A DNA stretch of 64,000 nucleotides, taken from assembly GCA_000158155.1 (NCBI GenBank), contig DS999405.1, forward strand, positions 319,811-383,810, in the 5' to 3' direction. The notes beneath the pieces were generated by a model. That model saw only the letters and a program-made list of their open reading frames with translations. It was not told the origin of the DNA and ran no database searches. Positions 17,932 through 25,353 of the stretch are shown one piece after another. Both the position numbers and the translations under genes were made by a program. Origin of the DNA: a gamma proteobacterium NOR5-3. Lineage in GTDB: Bacteria > Pseudomonadota > Gammaproteobacteria > Pseudomonadales > Halieaceae. Every line of letters starts with the position of its first letter. Position 1 is the stretch's first letter.

Positions 17932-18591
17932 CTAAAGCGCTTGCTGTGTGTCTTGTGCCGGGGTGACCGTCAGGTTGCCTATGGCCAGTACAGCCTGCGT
18001 CCGCGACTGTACGCCGAGCTTACGAAAGACCTCGGTCATATGCGCTTTAATGGTGGCTTCTTTGACACCCAGCTCATAGGCGATTTGTTTATTCAGTAAG
18101 CCCTCGACGAGCATTGAGGCAACCCGAAACTGCTGCGGGGTGAGACTGGCCAATGCGTCAGCCACATCCAGCGCCTGCAGACTGGCACCGTTCACACTGA
18201 TGTCGAGCCCGGGATGAAGGCCACGCTCTCCGGCCAGTACTTGCTCGATGCACTGAACCATGGTGTCTGTACTGGACGACTTCGAGAGAAAGGCCGCCGC
18301 GCCATGATCAATGGCACGCCGTACCGTCTCGGCATGAGTGTTGGCAGAGACAATAACGACCGGCTTGTCCGGGTAATTTCCCACAAACCATCCCAGGGCT
18401 GAAAAACCCGTTGCCCCCGGCATATGCAGATCCAGCAAAAGCAGGTCGGGTGCACCATCTTGTTCTACAGATTTATGCAGCTCGGCCACGTTCTCGGCGT
18501 GAATCACTTGCGCGCCGATAGGGTTTCCCGAGATCAGCATGGACAACGCTTCTCTGAACAATGGATGGTCGTCTGCAATTACGCATTTCAT
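17932..18591 (-). CDS. crbR: CrbR-like LuxR-family response regulator
   Basis: A 219-residue NarL/LuxR-type response regulator. The receiver domain (residues 1-120) has the acidic pocket IADDHP and phospho-acceptor Asp54 in LLLLDLHMPG. A C-terminal LuxR helix-turn-helix, about residues 150-205, includes LTPQQFRVASMLVEG and LNKQIAYELGVKEATIKAHM. It is almost certainly the partner of the neighbouring symporter-kinase, as in the CrbS/CrbR acetate-switch pair, which activates acetate uptake and activation genes. It is divergent from the DcaP porin gene, and two of the three copies of the motif described at 18695-18733 lie in the shared upstream region, which would allow autoregulation. Confidence 0.88.
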   Translation of the reverse strand: MKCVIADDHPLFREALSMLISGNPIGAQVIHAENVAELHKSVEQDGAPDLLLLDLHMPGATGFSALGWFVGNYPDKPVVIVSANTHAETVRRAIDHGAAAFLSKSSSTDTMVQCIEQVLAGERGLHPGLDISVNGASLQALDVADALASLTPQQFRVASMLVEGLLNKQIAYELGVKEATIKAHMTEVFRKLGVQSRTQAVLAIGNLTVTPAQDTQQAL

Positions 18592-18694
18592 GGAGCTTAA
18601 CCCTGACTTTTTTTATGCGGTTATTGTGGGGGATTTGTGAGCGAAGTAAAGCACCGACACAAGACAGAACACTGTATTTATTGATAAGGACACC

Positions 18695-18704
18695 GACTTT
18701 GGTC
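18695..18704 (-). promoter_or_regulatory. Candidate CrbR-type operator, copy 1
   Basis: On the minus strand this reads GACCAAAGTC in the context TTAGACCAAAGTCGGT, a near-palindrome. It lies 104 bases upstream of the crbR-like start and 29 bases (centre to centre) from copy 2. Together with copies at 18724 and 20143 it defines GACCAARGTY. Assignment to CrbR is inferred from position. Confidence 0.5.
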
Positions 18705-18723
18705 TAAGAATCAGCTCCGGTTT

Positions 18724-18733
18724 GACCAAGGTC
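18724..18733 (+). promoter_or_regulatory. Candidate CrbR-type operator, copy 2
   Basis: GACCAAGGTC, within TTTGACCAAGGTCCAA. The core is a GACC-nn-GGTC palindrome that extends to TT-n-GACC-nn-GGTC-n-AA. It ends 67 bases before the porin ATG, close to the 71 bases seen for copy 3 before the DUF4212 gene. The matching distances suggest an activator site just upstream of both promoters. Confidence 0.55.
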
Positions 18734-18800
18734 CAATATCCACCGCCCCTCATGAGGGCTACAACGTCCCTGCTCAATAACACTAATCGGAGGAGCGGGT

Positions 18801-20135
18801 ATGTTTCAAACTAAGCCTCTAAGGATTGCCTTGGCACTCTTTGGGTCAGGTTTTGTCGTTGCGGCGGTTCAAAGCGCCGAGGTGGATGATCGCATTGCAG
18901 AGCTTGAACGGCAGATTGCTGAGCTAAAGTCTCTGGTGGTGAGCAACAAGGCCAGCATTAGTGACAACCTGGAGATCCTGTCCGTCCATGCTCAGGACAT
19001 CGAGGAAGTCAGACCCATGAAAAAGGGCACGCGCTTTCAGTACGGTGGCTATGTCCAGCTCGACGCCATCGCCAGTAATTACAGCGAGGGTAAGCCGGCG
19101 GCGGTCATGGATGATTTGTTTGTGCCTTCACTCATTCCTGTGGAACCCCTGTCCGGTCAGGGTGATGCCTACACCAGTACCAATATTCACGCCAAGTCAT
19201 CACGCTTTTACTTTGGTACAGAAACCAACACCGATGCCGGCAAAATAACCTCGCGCATCGAGTTGGATTTCATTCTCTCGGGACAAGGCGACGAGCGTGT
19301 ATCTAACTCCTTTAGCTCTCGTATTCGTCACGCTTACTTGAAGTGGGACTATGCGCCAGAGCAAAGTTTGCTTGCCGGGCAGGCCTGGTCCACCTTTTTT
19401 AACGTTGGAGCATTACCTGACCTTCTGGACTTTGTGGGCCCTGTGGGTACGGTCTTTGAGCGCCAGCCGATGATCCGCTGGACCAGCGGGCCCTGGCAGC
19501 TGGCCATAGAAAACCAAACCACCCGGGTTAACCTCCCGCAAGGCGGCTCAAGCATTAGCGATGGCCAGCTTATGCCGGACCTGGTGGCTCGCTACGATGC
19601 TAAAGCCGGAGACTTGAGCTGGTCCCTCGCCGCCATCGGACGTCAGTTAAGTTATGAAGAGCGACCTACGGCGAGCATCGAAGGTGCGAGTGATGAACAG
19701 TTTGGCTACGGTTTATCTCTCGCCGGTAAATGGAATCTGGGGCGAAATGATCTGCGCTTTATGGCCAGCTACGGCGATGCTCTGGGACGTTATATGGGCC
19801 TGAACTCCTTCAATGACGGCTATATTAACGTCAACGGTGAAATCAGCACTATCGATCAGTGGGGCGGATTTATAGCCTATCGGCACTATTGGACCGATCA
19901 ATGGCGCAGCAATATATCGGTTTCTGCCTCTGAAGCGAGCAATCCCAGCCTCGCCGAGTTCGCCTCTGCGGGTGGCCTGGCCAAGTCTTACCGCTCCATG
20001 CACGTGAATCTTAATTACTTGCCTGCTCCCAAGCTGCAACTGGGCGGTGAGTTGATGTATGGCGTTAAAGAATTGGAAGACGGTCGCGACGGAGATATGT
20101 ATCGACTGCAGTTTGCAGCCAAGTATGCCTTTTGA
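18801..20135 (+). CDS. DcaP-family trimeric outer-membrane porin
   Basis: A 444-residue outer-membrane protein of the DcaP type. It has a signal peptide (to about residue 26), a short coiled coil RIAELERQIAELKSLV, then a beta-barrel that begins at FQYGGYVQLDAI. Barrel landmarks include SSRFYFGTETNT, RHAYLKWDY, LLAGQAWSTFFN and LLDFVGPVGTVFERQP, and the protein ends in an aromatic residue (AKYAF) as expected for an outer-membrane barrel. DcaP-type channels pass small carboxylates. Its place between the acetate regulator and the symporter suggests entry of acetate or other short acids, which is inference. A very strong ribosome binding site (GGAGGAG) precedes the ATG. Confidence 0.87.
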   Translation: MFQTKPLRIALALFGSGFVVAAVQSAEVDDRIAELERQIAELKSLVVSNKASISDNLEILSVHAQDIEEVRPMKKGTRFQYGGYVQLDAIASNYSEGKPAAVMDDLFVPSLIPVEPLSGQGDAYTSTNIHAKSSRFYFGTETNTDAGKITSRIELDFILSGQGDERVSNSFSSRIRHAYLKWDYAPEQSLLAGQAWSTFFNVGALPDLLDFVGPVGTVFERQPMIRWTSGPWQLAIENQTTRVNLPQGGSSISDGQLMPDLVARYDAKAGDLSWSLAAIGRQLSYEERPTASIEGASDEQFGYGLSLAGKWNLGRNDLRFMASYGDALGRYMGLNSFNDGYINVNGEISTIDQWGGFIAYRHYWTDQWRSNISVSASEASNPSLAEFASAGGLAKSYRSMHVNLNYLPAPKLQLGGELMYGVKELEDGRDGDMYRLQFAAKYAF

Positions 20136-20142
20136 GGCTATC

Positions 20143-20152
20143 GACCAAAGTT
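20143..20152 (+). promoter_or_regulatory. Candidate CrbR-type operator, copy 3
   Basis: GACCAAAGTT in the context ATCGACCAAAGTTCAA, 71 bases before the DUF4212 start. A TATAAA that could serve as the -10 element lies about 45 bases downstream of its centre. It matches copies 1 and 2 at nine or ten of ten core positions when oriented alike. Confidence 0.5.
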
Positions 20153-20223
20153 CAAGAGGAAGCGCTGCCGGGCTTTGTTAAAGTCGCGGGTATAAATACA
20201 TAACAGCACCGGGGAGGTGTGAG

Positions 20224-20493
20224 ATGGCTATAAAAATGACAGAGGAGCAAGCCAGGCAGTATTGGCGGCGGAACCTATCGCTAATGATGAAGCTTTTGGT
20301 GGTGTGGTTTGTCGTCAGCTACGGCTGCGGGATCATGTTTGTCGACGTGCTCAATCAGATTCAAATCGGTGGCTATAAGCTCGGGTTTTGGTTCGCACAG
20401 CAGGGGTCGATCTACGTGTTTGTTGTATTGATCTTTATTTACCGCTCACGCATGGAAGCGCTTGATCGCGAATTCGGCGTGGAAGAAGAATAA
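20224..20493 (+). CDS. DUF4212 small subunit of a sodium/solute symporter
   Basis: An 89-residue membrane protein of the DUF4212 family with two hydrophobic segments (about 22-42 and 55-75), the N-terminal motif EEQARQYWRRNLSLM and an acidic C-terminus. In many proteobacteria this family precedes a sodium/solute symporter of the VC_2705 subfamily and is thought to be its accessory subunit. Here the symporter begins 12 bases after its stop. The GGGGAGG upstream of the ATG is a strong ribosome binding site. Confidence 0.93.
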   Translation: MAIKMTEEQARQYWRRNLSLMMKLLVVWFVVSYGCGIMFVDVLNQIQIGGYKLGFWFAQQGSIYVFVVLIFIYRSRMEALDREFGVEEE

Positions 20494-20504
20494 GAGGCCT
20501 ACTT

Positions 20505-22235
20505 ATGGAACTTCAAACACTCACCTATATCGTCGTAGGCTTTACCTTTTCGATTTACATCGGTATCGCTATCTGGGCCCGGGCAGGGTCTACCAAAGAT
20601 TTCTATGTCGCCGGGGGCGGCGTGCACCCCATTGCAAATGGTATGGCCACAGCGGCTGACTGGATGTCCGCAGCGTCCTTTATCGGGATGGCCGGACTGA
20701 TTGCCTATATGGGATATGGTGGCTCCGTATTTCTTATGGGTTGGACCGGTGGCTTTGTGATTCTGGCAATGCTGCTGGCACCGTATCTTCGCAAGTACGG
20801 TAAGTTCACCGTGCCCGAGTTCATCGGAGATCGTTTCTACTCGCAAACCGCACGAGTAGTAGCCGTAGTGTGTCTGATTATTTGTTCAGTGACCTATGTT
20901 ATCGGACAGATGAAGGGCATCGGCGTGTCGTTCTCGCGCTTTCTGGAGGTGGACTACGACACCGGCCTAATCGTGGGTATGTGTATCGTTTTCTTTTATG
21001 CCGTGCTTGGCGGTATGAAAGGCATTACTTACACCCAGATTGCGCAGTACTGCGTATTGATTCTGGCCTACACAATCCCCGCTATTTTTATCAGTCTGCA
21101 GCTTACGGGTAATCCCATTCCCCAACTGGGACTGGGCAGCACCTTAGTGGGTACTGACACCTTTCTTCTCGATAAGCTTGACCAGGTTGTGGTGGAGCTT
21201 GGATTTAGGGAGTACACCACGGACGTTCGTATCTCCGGGATAAACATGTTTGCCTACACAGCGTCCCTGATGTTCGGAACAGCGGGTCTGCCGCACGTCA
21301 TCATTCGATTCTTCACCGTGCCAAAGGTACGTGACGCACGTTCTTCGGCCGGCTGGGCGTTGATCTTTATCACTATTCTTTACACCACGGCACCTGCGGT
21401 AGCAGCCATGGCGCGCTTGAACCTTATGCAAACCATTGAGCCGGAAGCGGGTAACTATCTTGCCTACGAGGAGCGTCCCCAGTGGTTCAGGAACTGGGAG
21501 AAGACCGGGCTGCTCGCCTTCGAAGATAAAAATGGTGACGGCCTTATGCAGTACAGCGCTAACGAGTCGACAAACGAGCTCGTCAAGGTCGACCGGGATA
21601 TCATTGTACTGGCCAACCCGGAGATCGCGCAGCTACCGAACTGGGTGATTGCCCTGGTCGCTGCGGGAGGATTGGCAGCGGCACTATCTACAGCCGCGGG
21701 ATTGCTGTTGGCAATCGCCTCTGCCATTTCCCATGATCTGCTAAAAGGCATTATTGCGCCTAACATCAGCGAAAAGCAGGAGCTTCGAGCGAGCCGCGTG
21801 GCGATGGCGCTGGCCATTGCCGGAGCGGGGTATCTCGGATTCAATCCGCCGGACTTTGCTGCAGGCACTGTTGCTCTGGCCTTTGGTCTGGCGGCCTCGT
21901 CGATCTTTCCGGCTCTGATGATGGGTATCTTCAGTAACCGGGTCACGAAAGAGGGCGCGATTGCGGGCATGCTCGCGGGTATCGGTGTCACGCTGTTCTA
22001 CGTGTTCCAGCATAAGGGCATTATGTTTATTGCCTCTACGGCGTTCCTGGGTGATATGTCACCGAACTGGTTCCTTGGTATCGAGCCGAATGCTTTCGGC
22101 GTCGTGGGCGCGATCGTGAACTTTGCCGTGGCTATCGCGGTAACAAAAGTCACGGCGGCACCACCGGCGGAGGTGCGGGAAATGGTCGAGAGCATCCGAA
22201 TCCCCGCCGGCGCTGAGGCGGCTGTGGATCATTAA
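20505..22235 (+). CDS. Sodium/solute symporter, VC_2705 (ActP-like) subfamily
   Basis: A 576-residue inner-membrane sodium:solute symporter with about 13 membrane segments. The family shows in DFYVAGGGVHPIANGMATAADWMSAASFIGMAG, in GGMKGITYTQIAQYCVLILAY, and in the LSTAAGLLLAIASAISHDL segment. A hydrophilic insertion near residues 310-365 includes FEDKNGDGLMQYS, a calcium-loop-like stretch common in this subfamily. The neighbouring CrbS/CrbR genes and DUF4212 subunit point to acetate or another short-chain carboxylate as cargo; this is inference from context and from relatives such as ActP. A clear terminator follows the gene. Confidence 0.92.
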   Translation: MELQTLTYIVVGFTFSIYIGIAIWARAGSTKDFYVAGGGVHPIANGMATAADWMSAASFIGMAGLIAYMGYGGSVFLMGWTGGFVILAMLLAPYLRKYGKFTVPEFIGDRFYSQTARVVAVVCLIICSVTYVIGQMKGIGVSFSRFLEVDYDTGLIVGMCIVFFYAVLGGMKGITYTQIAQYCVLILAYTIPAIFISLQLTGNPIPQLGLGSTLVGTDTFLLDKLDQVVVELGFREYTTDVRISGINMFAYTASLMFGTAGLPHVIIRFFTVPKVRDARSSAGWALIFITILYTTAPAVAAMARLNLMQTIEPEAGNYLAYEERPQWFRNWEKTGLLAFEDKNGDGLMQYSANESTNELVKVDRDIIVLANPEIAQLPNWVIALVAAGGLAAALSTAAGLLLAIASAISHDLLKGIIAPNISEKQELRASRVAMALAIAGAGYLGFNPPDFAAGTVALAFGLAASSIFPALMMGIFSNRVTKEGAIAGMLAGIGVTLFYVFQHKGIMFIASTAFLGDMSPNWFLGIEPNAFGVVGAIVNFAVAIAVTKVTAAPPAEVREMVESIRIPAGAEAAVDH

Positions 22236-22270
22236 GCAGCCGGTTCGATGAGCCCCGCTTCATGCTTTCG

Positions 22271-22299
22271 GAGGTGCTGGCAACAGCGCCTCTGTTTTT
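22271..22299 (+). terminator. Rho-independent terminator after the symporter gene
   Basis: GAGGTGCTG and CAGCGCCTC form a 9-bp stem with one G-U pair around a GCAA tetraloop, followed by TGTTTTTGTTT. It ends the DUF4212-symporter transcript 35 bases after the stop codon and separates it from the next genes. Confidence 0.85.
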
Positions 22300-22347
22300 G
22301 TTTATCGCTGTAGACTTACGCTGCTTGGCTGGCGTTAAGGGGTGGGA

Positions 22348-22809
22348 ATGTTTACAAACAAACATGTGGTGGTGGCGTTACTGGTGGCACCTGTTTTGGC
22401 CATTCTCGCCTGGTTTGCGGTGGGTAATCTCATCGGCGAAAAAGCAGCGCCGGCGCAGCCCGGCGAGGCTTACCCCCTCGTGGAAAAGAGTAACTGTCGC
22501 TACAGCAGCGGCCTGTGCGAACTGGAAAATCAGGACATAAAGCTCACATTAAGGCTTGATGAGACAGTCGGGGTGGCTCTTGAGCTCACGGCCTCTCATG
22601 CTCTTGAGGCGGCTCTGATGTCTGTATCACACCCGGATCGGGATCCGGGCCCTCGGGCGATGCAGCCTGGTGATGCCGCAGGTTTGCGGTGGCGTTTGCC
22701 TCTTTCTGCTGTCCCCTCTGTGGATGAGCGCATTCGTGTGGTTATTTCTGTAGCCGGCAGCGCGTACTTTGCCGATGCATCGACGCGCTTCCTGCAAGTC
22801 CAGGAGTAA
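22348..22809 (+). CDS. Small membrane-anchored protein of unknown function
   Basis: A 153-residue protein I do not recognise. A single hydrophobic segment (about residues 5-27) anchors it or serves as a signal. The remainder looks exported, with a Cys pair in NCRYSSGLCELENQD and beta-rich sequence such as IKLTLRLDETVGVALELTAS. The frame starts at a GTG six bases earlier, but the ATG has AAGGGG at 5 bases. The next gene starts four bases after its stop, so it is co-transcribed with the DUF294 signalling gene. It may be a periplasmic partner of that system or of the acetate transporter; that is a guess from position only. Confidence 0.65.
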   Translation: MFTNKHVVVALLVAPVLAILAWFAVGNLIGEKAAPAQPGEAYPLVEKSNCRYSSGLCELENQDIKLTLRLDETVGVALELTASHALEAALMSVSHPDRDPGPRAMQPGDAAGLRWRLPLSAVPSVDERIRVVISVAGSAYFADASTRFLQVQE

Positions 22810-22812
22810 CCA

Positions 22813-24678
22813 GTGACAGACGCGACAATCTCCGGTGACGCATCTGAGCTGGCCTCGGTGCGAGAGTTCCTCCGCGGGTCGTTGCCCTTTAATGAACTGA
22901 ATGATTTGGAACTCGAGACGGCGCTGGCTGCCATGCGGGTGTCTTATCACGCCCATGGCGAACGTTTCAGTGTAGAAAGCGAGCATTCAGGACTGCGAAT
23001 ACTGCGCAGCGGCGCTGTGGATATTCGCGATGCAGACAACAAATTGCTTGATCGGCTGGGTGAGGGCGAGAGTTTTAGCATTGCGGGTCTGAATGCCGAT
23101 CGTGGCAACGTGATGGCACTGGTGATTGAGGATGCACTGATTTATCGCCTCCCGGAGGCTGCGTATCACTCCCTGCGCAGTGCCAACAGAGGCTTTGATC
23201 GGTACTTCAGTAGCCAACGCAGTCGGCGGTTGCGTCGCGCGGCGCGCTATCAACCCGAGCCCAATGCAATGCTCGCTCCGGTAAGCTCAGTGATGACCCG
23301 GGATATTTTGACTGTGTCACCGGAGCTGACCGTACAGCAAGCGGCCAGGGCCATGGCGGAGCGGCGGGTGTCCTCGACCTTCGTACTGGAGGGGGAGGAG
23401 TTGCTGGGCATACTCACCGATCGCGATCTGCGTACAAGGGTGCTGGCGGCGGGTTTGAATAATCAAACTCTGGTGCGTGATGTCATGACGCCGAACCCTG
23501 AGTCTATCTCTGCGCAGGAGTCGTTGTTTGCAACGACCTTGCTCATGACCCAGCGTAGCTTTCACCATTTGCCGGTGCTGGAGGACGGCCGTCTGGCGGG
23601 GGTTGTGACGACCTCGGATCTTATTGTGGCCCGCAAGAACGATCCTGTGTACCTGGTGCAGCATATCTCAAGGCAGGACAGTGTCGAGGGTATTGCGGAC
23701 CTCGTGTCCTGCATGGGCCATCTTATGGTGGAGTGGGTTAATGGCGGTATGCGTGCCGCGCAGGTGTCGCAGATATTGACGGCGATTTCGGATGCGGTCG
23801 CGGTGCGTCTGATTCAGTTGGCAGAGGCTGATTTAGGCGAAGCGCCGGCGCCCTGGGCCTGGTTGGGTTTTGGGTCCCAGGCGCGTGGTGAGCAGTTGCT
23901 CGGTGCTGATCAGGACAATGGCATTGTCATAGCCGATAGCGTGGGTGATGAGGATTTACACTGGTACAAAGCGCTTGCCGAGAAGGTTTGCGATGGCCTT
24001 GCGTTATGCGGTTACAAGTATTGTCCCGGGGGCATTATGGCGAGCAATGACCTGTGGCGCTTGCCACTTGCGCGCTGGAAAGAGACGGTACGCAGCTGGA
24101 CGAGAACGCCCACCGGTGATGCAGTGATGCGCGTCAGCATATTCTTTGATATCCGTGCGCTGTATGGCGACCATAGGCTTGCAGAGTCTATTCAGGCGCT
24201 TATGCTGGAGGCGGCCAGTAGCAATTCCATATTCCTGGCCGCCCTTGCCGGCAATGTCCTCGACAACCGGCCACCGCTGGGTGTCTTCCGGCGTTTTGTT
24301 GTTGATCGCAATGGGGAACACCGGGACAGCCTGAACATCAAGAAACGCGGCGTGTTACCCGTGACTGAGATTGCCCGGCTCCATGCGCTGGCCGCAAAAT
24401 TGCCTGACGTCAACACAGCGGCTCGCTTGCAGTCATTGGTCAGTGCGGGGCGAATGGCGATGGTCGACTCGCGGAATCTCACCGATGCTCTGCACTTCAT
24501 TCAGGGGCTGAGAATGGATCATCAGTGTGGGCAGATTCAGCGTGGGGAGGCTGTGGACAACTACATCAACCCTCGCGCTTTGCCCAGACTGGCAAAAGAA
24601 CAGCTGCGTGATGCCTTTACCATTATTGACGAAGCACAGGCGTCGGTGCGGCAAAATTACCGTGCCGGCATGGCCTGA
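22813..24678 (+). CDS. CNMP-CBS-DUF294 nucleotidyltransferase-like signalling protein
   Basis: A 621-residue cytosolic protein with four parts: a cyclic-nucleotide-binding-like domain (about 15-130), a pair of CBS domains (about 155-280, containing VSSTFVLEGEELLGILTDRDL and FHHLPVLEDGRLAGVVTTSD), a DUF294 putative nucleotidyltransferase (about 300-440) with GSQARGEQLLGADQDNG, and the DUF294 C-terminal domain. The GSxARGE...DQDN pattern resembles the GlnD-like nucleotidyltransferase active site. In other genomes it sits beside acetate transporters and a DnaQ-like exonuclease, exactly as here, but its target is not known to me. The start is GTG with CCAGGAG at good distance. Confidence 0.9.
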   Translation: MTDATISGDASELASVREFLRGSLPFNELNDLELETALAAMRVSYHAHGERFSVESEHSGLRILRSGAVDIRDADNKLLDRLGEGESFSIAGLNADRGNVMALVIEDALIYRLPEAAYHSLRSANRGFDRYFSSQRSRRLRRAARYQPEPNAMLAPVSSVMTRDILTVSPELTVQQAARAMAERRVSSTFVLEGEELLGILTDRDLRTRVLAAGLNNQTLVRDVMTPNPESISAQESLFATTLLMTQRSFHHLPVLEDGRLAGVVTTSDLIVARKNDPVYLVQHISRQDSVEGIADLVSCMGHLMVEWVNGGMRAAQVSQILTAISDAVAVRLIQLAEADLGEAPAPWAWLGFGSQARGEQLLGADQDNGIVIADSVGDEDLHWYKALAEKVCDGLALCGYKYCPGGIMASNDLWRLPLARWKETVRSWTRTPTGDAVMRVSIFFDIRALYGDHRLAESIQALMLEAASSNSIFLAALAGNVLDNRPPLGVFRRFVVDRNGEHRDSLNIKKRGVLPVTEIARLHALAAKLPDVNTAARLQSLVSAGRMAMVDSRNLTDALHFIQGLRMDHQCGQIQRGEAVDNYINPRALPRLAKEQLRDAFTIIDEAQASVRQNYRAGMA

Positions 24679-25343
24679 TGTGGCGCCTTAAACTCCGCCG
24701 CTGGCGGTGGGCTCGCCGCGTAGAGTTGCCAGCAGTTATCGCTGCCGCGTGGGCGGCTCCTTTGCCTTTAGCCTCCAGCGAGCTCCGAGATGTGAGCTTC
24801 CTGATCTGCGATGCCGAGATGTCGGGTCTTGATCCAGCTAAAGCCGAGCTTCTGAGCATGGGATGGGTTCGTGTGGAGGGCCTGGAGATTGTTATGGGCA
24901 GCGCCGAGCACCGGCTAATTCGCAACCGACGATCCGTGGGTCAGAGCGCCACCATTCATCAATTGCGCGACTGTGAACTCCGTGAAGCCGACGATATCAC
25001 CGAGGTACTCAGTGACTTTTTACAGGCCGCTGCGGGGTGCGTATTGGTTTTTCATAATGCGCGCCTGGACACCGCGTTTCTGGATCGGGCAGCTAAACAG
25101 GCCTTTGGTACACCGTTGCTGCTGCCTACGGTAGACACACTGTGGCTCGAACAGCGCTTGCTGCAGCGTCAGGAGCGGCCCATAGGGCAGGGAGATCTGC
25201 GTCTGGGTGCATGCCGCGATCGCTACGGCTTGATTCACCACAGCGCCCATAACGCCCTTACCGACGCCATGGCGACAGCGGAGCTTTTGCTCGCACATGT
25301 CGCCAAACGAGGGCCTGGCCTTAGGCTGCGCCAACTGCTCTAG
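24678..25343 (+). CDS. DnaQ-like 3'-5' exonuclease
   Basis: A 221-residue DEDDh exonuclease. ExoI is CDAEMSGLDP (about residues 44-53), ExoII is VFHNARLDTAFLD and ExoIII is HHSAHNALTDAMATAELL with the expected His and Asp. It resembles DNA polymerase III epsilon but lacks a polymerase-binding tail and has a basic, Trp- and Arg-rich N-terminus. It overlaps the DUF294 gene by one base, a conserved pairing with acetate-transport genes in other gammaproteobacteria. What substrate links it to them is unknown. It is convergent with the M13 peptidase gene, ten bases away. Confidence 0.88.
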   Translation: MWRLKLRRWRWARRVELPAVIAAAWAAPLPLASSELRDVSFLICDAEMSGLDPAKAELLSMGWVRVEGLEIVMGSAEHRLIRNRRSVGQSATIHQLRDCELREADDITEVLSDFLQAAAGCVLVFHNARLDTAFLDRAAKQAFGTPLLLPTVDTLWLEQRLLQRQERPIGQGDLRLGACRDRYGLIHHSAHNALTDAMATAELLLAHVAKRGPGLRLRQLL

Positions 25344-25353
25344 TTATAAGTCG

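Noticed and set aside
20580-20600. Further ACCAAAG matching the candidate CrbR motif
   Set aside because: It lies inside the symporter coding region and lacks the flanking dyad; a chance match.
22236-22347. A small gene between the symporter and the 153-residue protein
   Set aside because: The interval is occupied by the terminator hairpin and has no frame with a ribosome binding site.
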